Assembly (NCBI RefSeq): GCF_018070575.1
Contig: NZ_JAGPXN010000001.1
Span: 434,001 to 498,000 of the forward strand
DNA length: 64,000 nucleotides
Origin: Micromonospora sp. C31
GTDB lineage: Bacteria > Actinomycetota > Actinomycetes > Mycobacteriales > Micromonosporaceae
Direction of reading: 5' to 3'
How positions within the stretch are numbered: position 1 is the stretch's first letter; each line of letters starts with the position of its first letter. Shown here piece by piece: positions 40,442 through 49,427 of this stretch. The notes beneath the pieces were generated by a model. That model saw only the letters and a program-made list of their open reading frames with translations, did not search any database and was not told the DNA's origin. Made by a program: the position numbers and the translations under genes.

Positions 40442-41471
40442 GGTTCACCAACTCCTCGGCGAAGTGGCAGGCGCTGGCCCGGCCGGAGCCGACCTGCAGC
40501 AGCGGCGGGACCTTCTCCCGGCAGACCGGCTGCGCCATGGGGCAGCGCGGGTTGAAGGGGCAGCCCGGCGGGATGTTCATCAGGTTCGGCGGGAGACCCT
40601 TGATCGTCCGGAGCTGCTGGCCCTTCTCGTCGAGCCGCGGGATCGAGTTGATCAGGCCCATCGTGTACGGGTGCGCCGGCTTGGCGTACAGGTCGTAGAC
40701 GTTGGCTTCCTCGACGATCCGACCCGCGTACATGACGGCGATCCGGTCCGCGACGTCGGCGACCACGCCGAGGTCGTGGGTGATCAGGATCAGGCCCATC
40801 TGCCGCTCCCGCTGGAGCTCGGCGAGCAGGTCCATGATCTGCGCCTGCACCGTCACGTCGAGCGCGGTGGTCGGCTCGTCCGCGATCAGCACCTCCGGGT
40901 CCAGGGCGAGCGACATCGCGATCATCGCGCGCTGCCGCATACCGCCCGAGAACTGGTGCGGGTAGCTGCTGTACCGGCCCTTGGCGTTCGGGATCTTGAC
41001 CTGGTCGAGCATCTCGATCGCGCGCTTCTTGGCGTCGGAGCGGCTCATCCCGCGCCGCACCCGGAACTGCTCGGCGATCTGGAACCCGACGGTGAAGACC
41101 GGGTTCAGCGCCGAGAGCGCGTCCTGGAAGATCATCGCGATGCCCTCGCCGCGGATGCGGCGCCGCTCCTCGAAGGGCATGGCGAGCATGTCCTTGCCGT
41201 GGAAGCGGACCTGACCGCCGGTGACGAAACCGGGCGGCGTGTCGAGGATGCCCATGATGGTCTGCGCGGTGACGCTCTTACCGGAGCCGGACTCGCCGAG
41301 CACGGCGAGGGTCTCCCCCGCGTCGACGTGGTACGTGACCCCGTTGATGACCTTGGCGACGCCGTCCCGGGTGCGGAACTCCACCCGGAGATCGTCGACC
41401 TCGAGCAACCTGCCCGAGGGGCGGCCGGACGCACCGGCCGCGGACTGCTCGGACACCAGAATGTCGGACAA
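40434..41471 (-). CDS. Peptide ABC transporter ATPase (DppD/OppD type)
   Basis: This 345-residue ATPase has Walker [10 protein letters not shown], signature [15 protein letters not shown], Walker [13 protein letters not shown] and the extension [17 protein letters not shown]. It is the counterpart of the 21619-22656 gene. It starts at ATG 41471, eleven bases after the permease stop. Confidence 0.93.
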
Positions 41472-41482
41472 CTGAATCTCCC

Positions 41483-42460
41483 CTAGCGGAGTTTCGGATC
41501 GAGGGCCTCGCGGACCGCCTCACCGAGCATCACGAAGCTCAGTACGGCGGCGACGAGGAACGCGGCGGGGAAGAAGAGCAGGTACGGCGCGACGCGGAGG
41601 AAGTTCTGCGCCTCGTTGATCATGATGCCCCAGGAGACCACCGGGCTCTTCAGGCCGACGCCCAGGAAGGACAGCGTCGCCTCGGCGCCGATGTAGGAGC
41701 CGACCAGGATCGTCCCGTAGACCAGCAGCGGCGCGAGGCAGTTCGGCAGCAGGTGCTTGAGGATGATCCGACCGGTGCTGGCCCCCAGCGCGCGGGCGGC
41801 GACGATGTAGTCCGCCTCCTTGGTGGCCAGCACCGAGGAGCGCATCAGCCGCATCACGACCGGCCAGCCGAGCACGACCAGCGACATGCTCACCAGAGCC
41901 ATGATCTCCGCCTTGCTGTTGCTCGTGCCCGACCCGTTGAAGGTGGTCAGGATGACGATGGCACCCAGCACGAACGGCAGGCCGAAGAAGATGTCGGCGA
42001 TACGGGAGAGCAGCGCGTCGACCCAGCCGCCCCGGTAGCCCGCGACGATTCCCATCGCGCCGCCGAAGAGCAGCACGCCGACCACGGAGAGCAGCGAGAC
42101 CACGATCGACGCGCGGGCACCGTAGATCACCCGGGCGAAGACGTCGCGGCCCTGGAAGTCGTAGCCGAACCAGGCCTCCGACGACGGTCCGACGAGGCTG
42201 TTCTGCAGGTCGCCGTTCTCGGGGTCGCCGGAGGTGAACAGCGACGGGAACACGGTCATCAGCAGGAAGATGAGGATGAACGTCGCGGAGATCCAGAACA
42301 GCGGCTTGCGGCGCAGGTCGCGCCACGCGTCGCCGAGCAGGCCGCGCGGCTTCTCCTTGCGGGCGTTCTCCGGCTGACCCGCGTTGGTCGGCGCGCCGAT
42401 CTCGTCGGGGGCCTGCGCGGGCGGCGTGCCGACGATCGAGGCGGCACTCGGCTCACTCAT
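41483..42460 (-). CDS. Peptide ABC transporter permease (DppC/OppC type)
   Basis: This 325-residue permease has a cytoplasmic tail, AWRDLRRKPLFWISATFILIFLLM, the EAA loop EADYIVAARALGASTGRIILKHLLPN and six helices. Its start is separated from the DppB-type gene by 72 bases holding a repetitive hairpin element instead of the overlap seen in the first operon. Confidence 0.93.
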   Translation of the reverse strand: MSEPSAASIVGTPPAQAPDEIGAPTNAGQPENARKEKPRGLLGDAWRDLRRKPLFWISATFILIFLLMTVFPSLFTSGDPENGDLQNSLVGPSSEAWFGYDFQGRDVFARVIYGARASIVVSLLSVVGVLLFGGAMGIVAGYRGGWVDALLSRIADIFFGLPFVLGAIVILTTFNGSGTSNSKAEIMALVSMSLVVLGWPVVMRLMRSSVLATKEADYIVAARALGASTGRIILKHLLPNCLAPLLVYGTILVGSYIGAEATLSFLGVGLKSPVVSWGIMINEAQNFLRVAPYLLFFPAAFLVAAVLSFVMLGEAVREALDPKLR

Positions 42461-42482
42461 GCCCGCACCTCGCTCCGCTCGG

Positions 42483-42538
42483 CGCGGGCACTGGTGCCCG
42501 CGGACGCTGCAATGATCATTCGTTCGCTGCGCTCACTC
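42483..42538. repeat. Repetitive hairpin element between permease genes
   Basis: A perfect hairpin CGCGGGCAC/GTGCCCGCG (42483-42491 with 42494-42502) is followed by TCGCTGCGCTCACTC (42524-42538). Reversed, that 15-mer equals GAGTGAGCGCAGCGA at 21573-21587 in the first operon. The element adjoins gene ends and adds length between coupled genes. Confidence 0.6.
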
Positions 42539-43459
42539 ATAGCGGATCCTCGGGTCCAGGGCGGCGTAGAGCAGGTCGACCAGCAGGTTCATCAGCAGGT
42601 AGACGAGCACCAGGACCACCACGATGGAGACAACGGTAGCGCTCTCCTTGGTGACGATCGCGCGGAAGACCTGTCGGCCGATCCCGTTGACCTGGAAGAT
42701 GCCCTCGGTGACGATGGCGCCGCCCATCAGGGCGCCGAGGTCGGTGCCGAGCAGGGTGACCACCGGGATGAGCGAGTTGCGCAGCAGGTGCACCCCGACC
42801 ACCCGGCGCATCGGCAGGCCCTTGGCGATGGCTGTGCGGACGTAGTCGGCGCGGCGGTTCTCCGCGATGCTCGTCCGGGCCAACCGGGCGATGTACGCCA
42901 TCGAGGCGCTGCCCAGCACGAAGCCGGGGACGATCAGCTCGGAGAGCCGCATCTCGCTGGAGACCGTCGGCTTGACGATGCCCCACTGCACGCCGAGCAG
43001 CCACTGGGCCACGAAGCCGATGACGAAGATCGGCAGCGCGATCAGGAATAGGGTGGAGACCAGGACCAGGTTGTCCAGGAAGCCGTTGCGGCGCAGGCCC
43101 GTCAGCACGCCGGCGGTGAGGCCGATGACCGCCTCGATGGTGAGCGCCACCAGGGCCAGCTTCAGCGTGTTCGGGTAGGACGTGGCGATGATGTCGCTGA
43201 TCTCCCGGCCGCCGTAGTTCTGCCCGAAGTCGCCCTGGAGCAGGTTCTGCATGTAGTTGCCGTACTGCACGATCAGCGGCTCGTCGAGCTTGAACTTCTC
43301 CGTCATCATGTTGACGAAGCTGTCGGGACAGGGACGCTCGCCGCACTTGCCCGCGAACGGGTCACCGGGCACCGACCACACGAGCCAGTAGATCAGGAAC
43401 GTCGTCCCGATGAAGACCGGGACGAGTTGGAGCAGCCGTCTCAACAGATAACGGCCCAT
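42533..43459 (-). CDS. Peptide ABC transporter permease (DppB/OppB type)
   Basis: This 308-residue permease opens MGRYLLRRLLQLVPVFIGTTFLIYWL. It contains GDPFAGKCGERPCPDSFVN, a Cys-containing extracytoplasmic loop, and the EAA loop RADYVRTAIAKGLPMRRVV...HLLRNSLIPVVT. ATG 43459 has GGAGG eight bases upstream. The longer open frame before it has no family similarity. Confidence 0.93.
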   Translation of the reverse strand: MGRYLLRRLLQLVPVFIGTTFLIYWLVWSVPGDPFAGKCGERPCPDSFVNMMTEKFKLDEPLIVQYGNYMQNLLQGDFGQNYGGREISDIIATSYPNTLKLALVALTIEAVIGLTAGVLTGLRRNGFLDNLVLVSTLFLIALPIFVIGFVAQWLLGVQWGIVKPTVSSEMRLSELIVPGFVLGSASMAYIARLARTSIAENRRADYVRTAIAKGLPMRRVVGVHLLRNSLIPVVTLLGTDLGALMGGAIVTEGIFQVNGIGRQVFRAIVTKESATVVSIVVVLVLVYLLMNLLVDLLYAALDPRIRYE

Positions 43460-43553
43460 GGGGTGGTCCTCCAGACAGGGGGCGCGCGTCGGACGGCCGA
43501 CACGGGGATGACAGACGTGGCGAGGGAGTGTGGTGACACCCCTCACGGAACGG

Positions 43554-43591
43554 CCCGGGTCGGGCTCACCGGTAGGTGAGCCCGACCCGGG
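43554..43591 (-). terminator. Intra-operon hairpin after the second binding-protein gene
   Basis: A perfect 17-bp stem, CCCGGGTCGGGCTCACC with its complement at 43575-43591 and loop GGTA, lies directly after the binding-protein stop and before the permease gene. Its core CGGGTCGGGC recurs in the hairpin at the same place in the first operon. Confidence 0.7.
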
Positions 43592-43606
43592 GTCAGACCG
43601 TTCGGA

Positions 43607-45250
43607 TCAGAGCTCGATCGAGGTGAGGTCAAGCTCGCCGACGTTGGAGAGCTGGATCTTCTTGATCTTCTCCGAGTGGCCGGACTGCTGGCCACCGAAG
43701 TAGACCGGGATCGAGGGGACGTCCTGGTCGATGAGGGCGACCGCCTCGGCGTACTTGGCGTGCGCGGCCTCCAGGCTCGGCGCGGCGGCGGCTTCCTTGG
43801 CCAGCGCGTCGACCTGCGGGTTGCTGTACTTGCCGTCGTTCGAGGAACCGCCGGTCACGTAGAGCGGGCCGACCCAGTTCTCCACGTCCGGGTAGTCCTG
43901 CTGCCAGCCGGCGCGGTACATGCCGGTCATCTTGCCGGCGTTGATGTTCTGGCGGAACACCGCGAAGGTCGGCACGCCCTCGGCGCGAGCGTTGATGCCG
44001 AGGTTCGTCTTGACCTGCTGCGCGACGGCCTCCATCCACTCCTTGTGGCTGGCGTCGGCGTTGTAGTACATGACCAGCTCGCCGGTGAAGCCGCCGGACT
44101 CGGCGTAGAGCTTCTTGGCCTCTTCGACGTTGTACTGGCAGGAGGTGCAGTTGCCCGCCTTGGCGCCCGGGGTCAGCGGGTTGGCCCAGCTGTCGGCCGG
44201 CTTGCGGTTACCGAAGAAGATCTTGTCGCTGATCTCCTGGCGGTTGATCGACATCGAGATCGCCTTGCGGAGCTTGGCGTTCTGGAAGCGCTTGTCGTAG
44301 ATCGGGAAGGCGATGATGCCGGTCGACGGCGTGACCGAGGGGATGGCCCGGGGGCCCAGGTCGGACTTCCACTTGTCGCCCGCGAGCGCGGAGATCGGAA
44401 CCTGCTGCTGGAAGTCCAGGTTGCCGGCGAGCAGGTCGTTGTAGGCCGCCGTGTCGTCCTGGTACATCTTGACGGTGACGTCCTTGATCTTCATCTTGTC
44501 GTTCAAGGAGTACTCGTCGAAGCGCGTCAGCTTGATCTGGACGTCGTCTTCCCACGACACGAACTTGATCGGGCCGTTACCGATCGGCTTCTTGCCGAAC
44601 GCCTCCGCGCCCTGGCTGAAGAACGCGTCCGGCAGCGGCATGAAGGTGCTGTAGCCGAGCTTGGTCGGGAAGACGGCGGTCGGCGCCTCGAGGGTGACCT
44701 CGAAGGTGAAGTCGTCGACGACCTTCAGGCCGGACATCTCCTTGGCCTTCGGCTCCGGGGCCTTCTTCGGGCCCTCGGCGCCGTCCGGGTCCTCGGTGTG
44801 GACGTCGGCGAAGCCCTGGATGTCGGAGAAGAAGCTGCCGTTCTGCGCGCCGTTGGGCGAGTAGGCGCCCCAGTTCCAGGCGTCAACGAAGTTCTTGGCC
44901 TTGACGACGGTGCCGTCGTGGAACTTCGTGTCCTTCTTGATCTTGATCGTGTAGACCTTGGAGTCGGTCGTCTCGATCGACTCCGCGACCGCGTTGCGCG
45001 GGGCGCTGCCGTCGTTCGGGTACTCGACCAGACCGGTCCAGATCCAGTCGATGATCGCCCCACCGCCGGTCTCGGTGGTGTTCGCCGGGACCAGGCCGAC
45101 CTCCGGCTGAGTGCCGTCGATGGTGATCGCGCCGTCGGCGCTCGCGCCGGCGTCCCCGCCGTCGCTGTCGCTGCTCGAGCAACCGGACGCGACGAGCGCG
45201 AATGCCGCGCCCAGCGCGACCGCGCTGCCTGCCCGCTTCGAGACTCTCAT
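43607..45250 (-). CDS. Peptide ABC transporter substrate-binding lipoprotein
   Basis: This 547-residue SBP_bac_5 lipoprotein has a lipobox ending VASGC (lipidated Cys24). The mature protein shows DGTQPEVGLVPANTTETGGG, TKFHDGTVVKAKNFVDAWNWGAYSPNGAQNGSFF and a late NWVGPLYVTGG, parallel to the first operon's protein. ATG 45250 follows a GAGGAGG site. It is the first gene of the second importer operon. Its divergence from the first suggests a different peptide preference. Confidence 0.93.
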   Translation of the reverse strand: MRVSKRAGSAVALGAAFALVASGCSSSDSDGGDAGASADGAITIDGTQPEVGLVPANTTETGGGAIIDWIWTGLVEYPNDGSAPRNAVAESIETTDSKVYTIKIKKDTKFHDGTVVKAKNFVDAWNWGAYSPNGAQNGSFFSDIQGFADVHTEDPDGAEGPKKAPEPKAKEMSGLKVVDDFTFEVTLEAPTAVFPTKLGYSTFMPLPDAFFSQGAEAFGKKPIGNGPIKFVSWEDDVQIKLTRFDEYSLNDKMKIKDVTVKMYQDDTAAYNDLLAGNLDFQQQVPISALAGDKWKSDLGPRAIPSVTPSTGIIAFPIYDKRFQNAKLRKAISMSINRQEISDKIFFGNRKPADSWANPLTPGAKAGNCTSCQYNVEEAKKLYAESGGFTGELVMYYNADASHKEWMEAVAQQVKTNLGINARAEGVPTFAVFRQNINAGKMTGMYRAGWQQDYPDVENWVGPLYVTGGSSNDGKYSNPQVDALAKEAAAAPSLEAAHAKYAEAVALIDQDVPSIPVYFGGQQSGHSEKIKKIQLSNVGELDLTSIEL

Positions 45251-45678
45251 TCCGAGGGGCCTCCTCTTTCTAAACCTGGATCCGTCGTGGGTTTCACGCA
45301 CGTAAGGGGTGACACGTCCGGCGACCCGCGGGGCGGGAGCCGGTTTCACCGCAGTGAATTCGGGACAACATTGATGTACCGATCCGCCGGGCCACCTCGC
45401 CCGCCGCGCTCGGCACGCGCACACCAGACACCACGGAGCACCGTCGACAGGCGGGGCCCGTGGTCATCAGGCCGTACGGAGTGCCTCACACGAGGGGTGA
45501 GGTGCTGCCACTGTGACACCCACCGGCCCGTTCCGTGAAGGTGCCGTTATCAAGCCGTTAGTTGGTCGCCACGTTGCCGATACTTGAAAAAAGATCATGA
45601 TGCACCCCGGTCATACCGCTCTGAGCAGGAAAGACACGGTTCGACAGGGGTGCGGCCCCGGGCGTGGGCCCAGCGGCT
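45251..45678. other. Upstream region of the second importer operon
   Basis: No gene is supported in these 428 bases. It must hold the importer promoter, but no hexamer pair stood out. An A-rich patch (GAAAAAAGATC near 45586) is unusual for this GC content. Confidence 0.45.
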
Positions 45679-45889
45679 GTGACCTTTCCCGCGTCCGCTC
45701 CGGCGCTCCCGGACGTCCTCCGGGCGATGGCCGTTTCTGCCCATCCGGACGATGCCGGCTTCGGCTGTGCGGCCGCCATCGCCACCTGGGCGGACGAGGG
45801 CGGTCGATGTCGTACACCTGCTCGTCGCCCGGCGGGACTCCGGCGGTCGGACGAGAGCCCACGCCCCGAGGTGCCGTCGGAGGCGGTGA
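45679..45889 (+). pseudogene. Remnant of a PIG-L (LmbE-like) deacetylase gene
   Basis: A GTG at 45679 opens TFPASAPALPDVLRAMAVSAHPDDAGFGCAAA, with the zinc-binding AHPDD motif and the conserved GFGCA of PIG-L N-acetylglucosaminyl deacetylases. After IATWADEGG the frame is lost. A two-base deletion restores AVDVVHLLVARRDSGG, which matches the family's next strand, and it then runs into a stop. About 70 of the usual 240 or so residues remain, with no catalytic C-terminal His. Confidence 0.75.
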
Positions 45890-45898
45890 AGCGGCGAC

Positions 45899-45931
45899 GG
45901 CCCCGGCGCCGCGCGGGGCGGTGCCGGGGCC
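45899..45931 (-). terminator. Terminator of the thioester surface-protein gene
   Basis: GGCCCCGGCGCC (45899-45910) pairs with GGTGCCGGGGCC (45920-45931), 12 bp with one G-U, 23 bases past the stop. Confidence 0.6.
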
Positions 45932-45953
45932 GGAGCCGTGGAGCGGGTGTCGA

Positions 45954-47114
45954 TCAGGCCGTGAAGCGCAGCTTGCGACGGCGGAACAGCAGCACGGCGA
46001 CCGCGCCGGCGGCCAGCAGCGCCACGCCGGCGGCGATCGAGGCGGCGATCGGGGAGCCGGTCAGCGGCAGGTCACCGCCGCTGCTCGCGGGCGAGGTCGA
46101 CGGGGCCGGGCTGTCGGCCGGGGCGCTGGGCGACGGCGACTCCGCCGGGGTGCTCGGCGACGGCGACTCCGCCGGTGCGCTGGGCGACGGCGACTCGGTC
46201 GGGGCGGCGGCGAAAACGGCCTCGGCCTTGGCGGTCACGGTCGCGCCGGTGCTGCCACCGAGGATCAGCTTCTGCGCGGCGCGCTCGCCGGTGAAGAGGA
46301 ACACCCGGCCGAAGGAGACCGAGTCCTGGGCGGAAACGGTCACCTTCACCTCGCCGGCGCCGTCGGCGACCAGCCAGAACTGCCCGTCGTTGGTGGTCGT
46401 GGTGACCGGCTTGCCCTCGGCGTCGACCGCCGATCCGCCGTCGACCGCGACGGTGATCTCACCCGCCGGGCCCTTGACGGTGAAGGGGCCGGCCTTCTCG
46501 CCGACGGTGGCCTTGGCGCTCGCCGGGTCGACGCTCAGCTCGGCCTTCGGCTCGGGCTGGTCGGTGGCGTTGGCGACCAGGTAGTCGTGGATCTTCTTGA
46601 TCACGTCGTACTGCTTCTTGGCGAGCAGCTTCGGGTTCTCGACCCAGTCACCCAGCTTGACGCCGTCGCTGAAGTTCCAGATGGCGGTCTGGGTGCCGAA
46701 GTAGAGCAGCTTGTCGGCCTCGGCCTTCGCCGGCACGGTGGCGCCGGCGGCGGCCAGCAACTTGGCGGAATCGGCGTTCGGGTAGCCGTGGGTGAGCACC
46801 CACTGCACCTTGCCGAGGTTCTTCACCTGGGACTCGTCCCAGGTGCCCTCCTTGTACTTGCCGTCGATCGCCACGTTGGTGTGGTAGTCGATGCAGAAGG
46901 CGGGGACGAGCTTGCCGTCGATCTTGAGCGCCAACGCACTGGTGCTCTTCGGCTTCCCGTTGAGCAGGAGCGTGACGTTGCTGCCCTTGACCGACTTGGC
47001 CACGCCGGTCTTGTCGGCGGCGGCGGCCGGCGCGACCGCGCCGAGCGCCAGCGCGCCACCGGCGACGGTAGCCAGGGCGATCCGCGCCCAGCGCCGTCCT
47101 CGTTGTCCGAACAT
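45954..47114 (-). CDS. Thioester-domain, LPXTG-anchored surface protein
   Basis: This 386-residue protein has a signal peptide (about 1-33) and a TED-type domain. A Cys in AFCIDYHT (Cys74) and a Gln in GTQTAIWNF (Gln142) are placed to form the internal Cys-Gln thioester. A beta-rich domain (about 195-300) follows, then a repeated ESPSPSAPA stalk, the sortase signal LPLTG, a hydrophobic helix and the tail FRRRKLRFTA. It is probably wall-anchored by sortase and may bind covalently to surfaces or partners. ATG 47114 has a weak ribosome site 12 bases upstream. Confidence 0.88.
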   Translation of the reverse strand: MFGQRGRRWARIALATVAGGALALGAVAPAAAADKTGVAKSVKGSNVTLLLNGKPKSTSALALKIDGKLVPAFCIDYHTNVAIDGKYKEGTWDESQVKNLGKVQWVLTHGYPNADSAKLLAAAGATVPAKAEADKLLYFGTQTAIWNFSDGVKLGDWVENPKLLAKKQYDVIKKIHDYLVANATDQPEPKAELSVDPASAKATVGEKAGPFTVKGPAGEITVAVDGGSAVDAEGKPVTTTTNDGQFWLVADGAGEVKVTVSAQDSVSFGRVFLFTGERAAQKLILGGSTGATVTAKAEAVFAAAPTESPSPSAPAESPSPSTPAESPSPSAPADSPAPSTSPASSGGDLPLTGSPIAASIAAGVALLAAGAVAVLLFRRRKLRFTA

Positions 47115-47219
47115 CAGATTGGTGCACCTCTCCCCAGGGGTGACCCGCGCACGGCGGGTTGCGTGAAGCCGCCGTTCCCGCGGGATGCGCACCACCCGCA
47201 CGCGAGAACGCGACGGGGC

Positions 47220-47249
47220 ATTATGTGACGGCAGTTGATCGTTTGTCAG
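47220..47249 (-). promoter_or_regulatory. Candidate promoter of the surface-protein gene
   Basis: On the minus strand CTGACA (47249-47244), 18 bases, CATAAT (47225-47220). It gives a 5' leader of about 100 bases. Confidence 0.5.
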
Positions 47250-47304
47250 CCCCGGCGGGCCACATTCGTCACTTCCGCACCAAATGACGGGGAAAAGAAA
47301 TGGA

Positions 47305-47991
47305 TCACACGAGCCGGCGGTCGGCCGCCCAGCGGGACAACTCGTACCTGTTGGACATCTGGAGCTTGCGCAGCACGTTCGACACGTGCGTCTCCACCGT
47401 CTTGATCGAGATGTAGAGCTCCTTGGCGATCTCCTTGTAGGCGTACCCCCGGGCGAGCAGCCGCAGCACCTCGCGCTCGCGGTTGGTGAGCTGGTCCAGC
47501 TCGGGGTCGGCCACCGGGGCGTCGGGACGGGCCGCGAAGGCGTCCAGCACGAACCCCGCCAGCCGGGGGCTGAACACCGCGTCGCCGTCGGCCACCCGGC
47601 GGACCGCGGCGGCCAACTCGTCCGGGGAGATGGTCTTGGTGACGTAGCCCCGCGCGCCGGCCCGGATCAGCCCGATCACGTCCTCCGCCGCGTCCGAGAC
47701 GCTCAACGCCAGGAACCTGACCTGCGGGTGGGTACGCCGCATCGCCTCCAGCACCGCCCGGCCGCCGCCGTCGGGCATGTGCACGTCGAGCAGCACCACG
47801 TCGGGCAGCGTGGCGGCGATCCGGGTGACCGCCTCGCCGACGGTGCTCGCCTCGCCCACCACCTCGACGTGCGCGCCGAGCTCGGCGCGGACCCCCGCGC
47901 GGAACATGGCGTGGTCGTCGACGAGGAAGACCCGCAGCCGCTCGGTGCGGGCCGCCGCCCCCTCGACCGGTTCCATCGACTGCTCGGTCAT
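47305..47991 (-). CDS. NarL/LiaR-type response regulator
   Basis: This 228-residue regulator has a receiver domain (FLVDDHAMFRAGV, phospho-acceptor Asp in VVLLDVHMPDGGG, Lys in GYVTKTI) and a C-terminal LuxR-type HTH (LTNREREVLRLLARGYAYKEIAKELYISIKTVETHVSNVLRKL). ATG 47991 shares one base with the stop of the histidine kinase gene, so the two are coupled. It is probably the output of the envelope-stress system here. Confidence 0.93.
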   Translation of the reverse strand: MTEQSMEPVEGAAARTERLRVFLVDDHAMFRAGVRAELGAHVEVVGEASTVGEAVTRIAATLPDVVLLDVHMPDGGGRAVLEAMRRTHPQVRFLALSVSDAAEDVIGLIRAGARGYVTKTISPDELAAAVRRVADGDAVFSPRLAGFVLDAFAARPDAPVADPELDQLTNREREVLRLLARGYAYKEIAKELYISIKTVETHVSNVLRKLQMSNRYELSRWAADRRLV

Positions 47992-49265
47992 CACTTGTCC
48001 CTTTCCGCCGTTGCCGAGTCCCGGGTGATCGGCAGGATCAACCGGACCTCGGTCCCTTCCCCCGGCCCGGAGCGGATCTCCGCCCGGCCGCCGTGCCGCT
48101 TCATCCGCCCGATGATCGAGCCCCGCACCCCGTGCCGGTGATCCTCCACCGTATCCGGGTCGAAGCCCTTCCCCCGGTCCCGGACGAAGACGCTGACCTG
48201 TTCGGGCTCGACCTCGGCGTAGAGCGAGACGGTCTGCACCCCGGCGTGCCGGGCGGCGTTCACCAGCGCCTCGCGCGCCGCCGCCACCAGCGCCCCGACC
48301 CGTTCGTCGGTCTCCCGGTCGCCGACCACCACCGCCTCCACCGTGATCGCGAACGTGTCCTCGACCTCGGCGACGGCCTGCTCCAGGGCGGCGGCGAGCC
48401 GCTCGGTGGGCGAGCCGGTGGGCTTGTAGAGCCAGTTGCGCAGGGAGCGTTCCTGTCCCCGCGCGAGCCGCTGGATCGTCTTCACGTCGCTCGCGTTGCG
48501 CTGGATCAGGGCCAGGGTGTGCAGCACCTGGTCGTGCACCATGGCGGCCAGCTCGGCCCGCTCCTGCTCGCGGATGCGCCCCTCGCGCTCCGACCGGAGC
48601 TGGTTGTACGTACGCCACAGCACCGGCGCGGCCACCACGCCGACCCCGGCGAGCCCGACCAGGGCGAAGATCACGCCGTTGAGCACGGCGTCGAAGTTCT
48701 GCGCCGGGGAGTAGACCGCGGCGACGCCGATGATGCCGACCGCGACCAGCACCCCGCCGCCGATGAACCGGAGCACGAACGCGCGCCGGTCGCTCTCCTC
48801 CACGACCGCGCCCAGCCAGGGCACCGGCATGGAGTCACCCCACTGCCGCCGCCATTCCGGGGCCGACTGGTGCCAGATCACGCCGGCGCCGACCGCGATG
48901 ATCGCGACCAGCCAGCCGGCGGTGCCCGCCGCGCCGATCGAGTCGAAGACCATCACCTGCACCAGCAGTACGCCGAGACCGATCGCCACGAACGGCAGCA
49001 ACTGGGCGACGTCCCTTCTGGGCGGCACGGCGGTGTCGCCCGGGCGCAGCGGCACGACCGCCCAGAAGGCCGCGTAGAGCAGCAGGCCGAGCCCACTCAG
49101 CCCGAGCAGCACCATGAAGGCGACCCGCACCCGCAGCACCGAGATGCCGAGGTGGTCGGCGATGCCGGCGGCCACCCCCGCGGCCATCCGGTGCTCGGGG
49201 GCGCGGTAGAGGCGTGGTGGCTGAGTCACGGCACTGATCGGAGCCTCCCTGGTCACGGCGGGCAC
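47991..49265 (-). CDS. Sensor histidine kinase with N-terminal PspC domain
   Basis: This kinase of up to 424 residues has a PspC domain near the N-terminus (RLYRAPEHRMAAGVAAGIADHLGIS...), five or so transmembrane segments, a HisKA_3 dimerisation helix with phospho-His in AAMVHDQVLHTLALIQ, and an HATPase domain (AAREALVNAARHAGV, VRDRGKGFDPD). Known LiaS/NarX-type kinases pair with NarL-type regulators, as here. The start is uncertain: GTG 49265 gives the full frame, and GTG 49229 would also leave the PspC domain intact. Confidence 0.9.
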   Translation of the reverse strand: MPAVTREAPISAVTQPPRLYRAPEHRMAAGVAAGIADHLGISVLRVRVAFMVLLGLSGLGLLLYAAFWAVVPLRPGDTAVPPRRDVAQLLPFVAIGLGVLLVQVMVFDSIGAAGTAGWLVAIIAVGAGVIWHQSAPEWRRQWGDSMPVPWLGAVVEESDRRAFVLRFIGGGVLVAVGIIGVAAVYSPAQNFDAVLNGVIFALVGLAGVGVVAAPVLWRTYNQLRSEREGRIREQERAELAAMVHDQVLHTLALIQRNASDVKTIQRLARGQERSLRNWLYKPTGSPTERLAAALEQAVAEVEDTFAITVEAVVVGDRETDERVGALVAAAREALVNAARHAGVQTVSLYAEVEPEQVSVFVRDRGKGFDPDTVEDHRHGVRGSIIGRMKRHGGRAEIRSGPGEGTEVRLILPITRDSATAERDK

Positions 49266-49427
49266 GGAGGGGGCGACCGCGCGTCGCCGGCGCCGGGTCG
49301 ATCGTCACACGGCTCGCCGCCGCCCGGCCACGGGGACGCCCCGGACATTCGGGCCACCGGGATCTCAGGGTGGGGTCAGGGTCGGGTCCGGAGGCCGTCC
49401 GGCGGGTCGGGGCAGCAGGATCGAGGC

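Noticed and set aside
48093..49427. Upstream open extension of the PspC/LiaF-like protein
   Set aside because: It lies antisense to the histidine kinase, is His/Arg/Gln-rich without domain resemblance, and a good ribosome site precedes ATG 49428.
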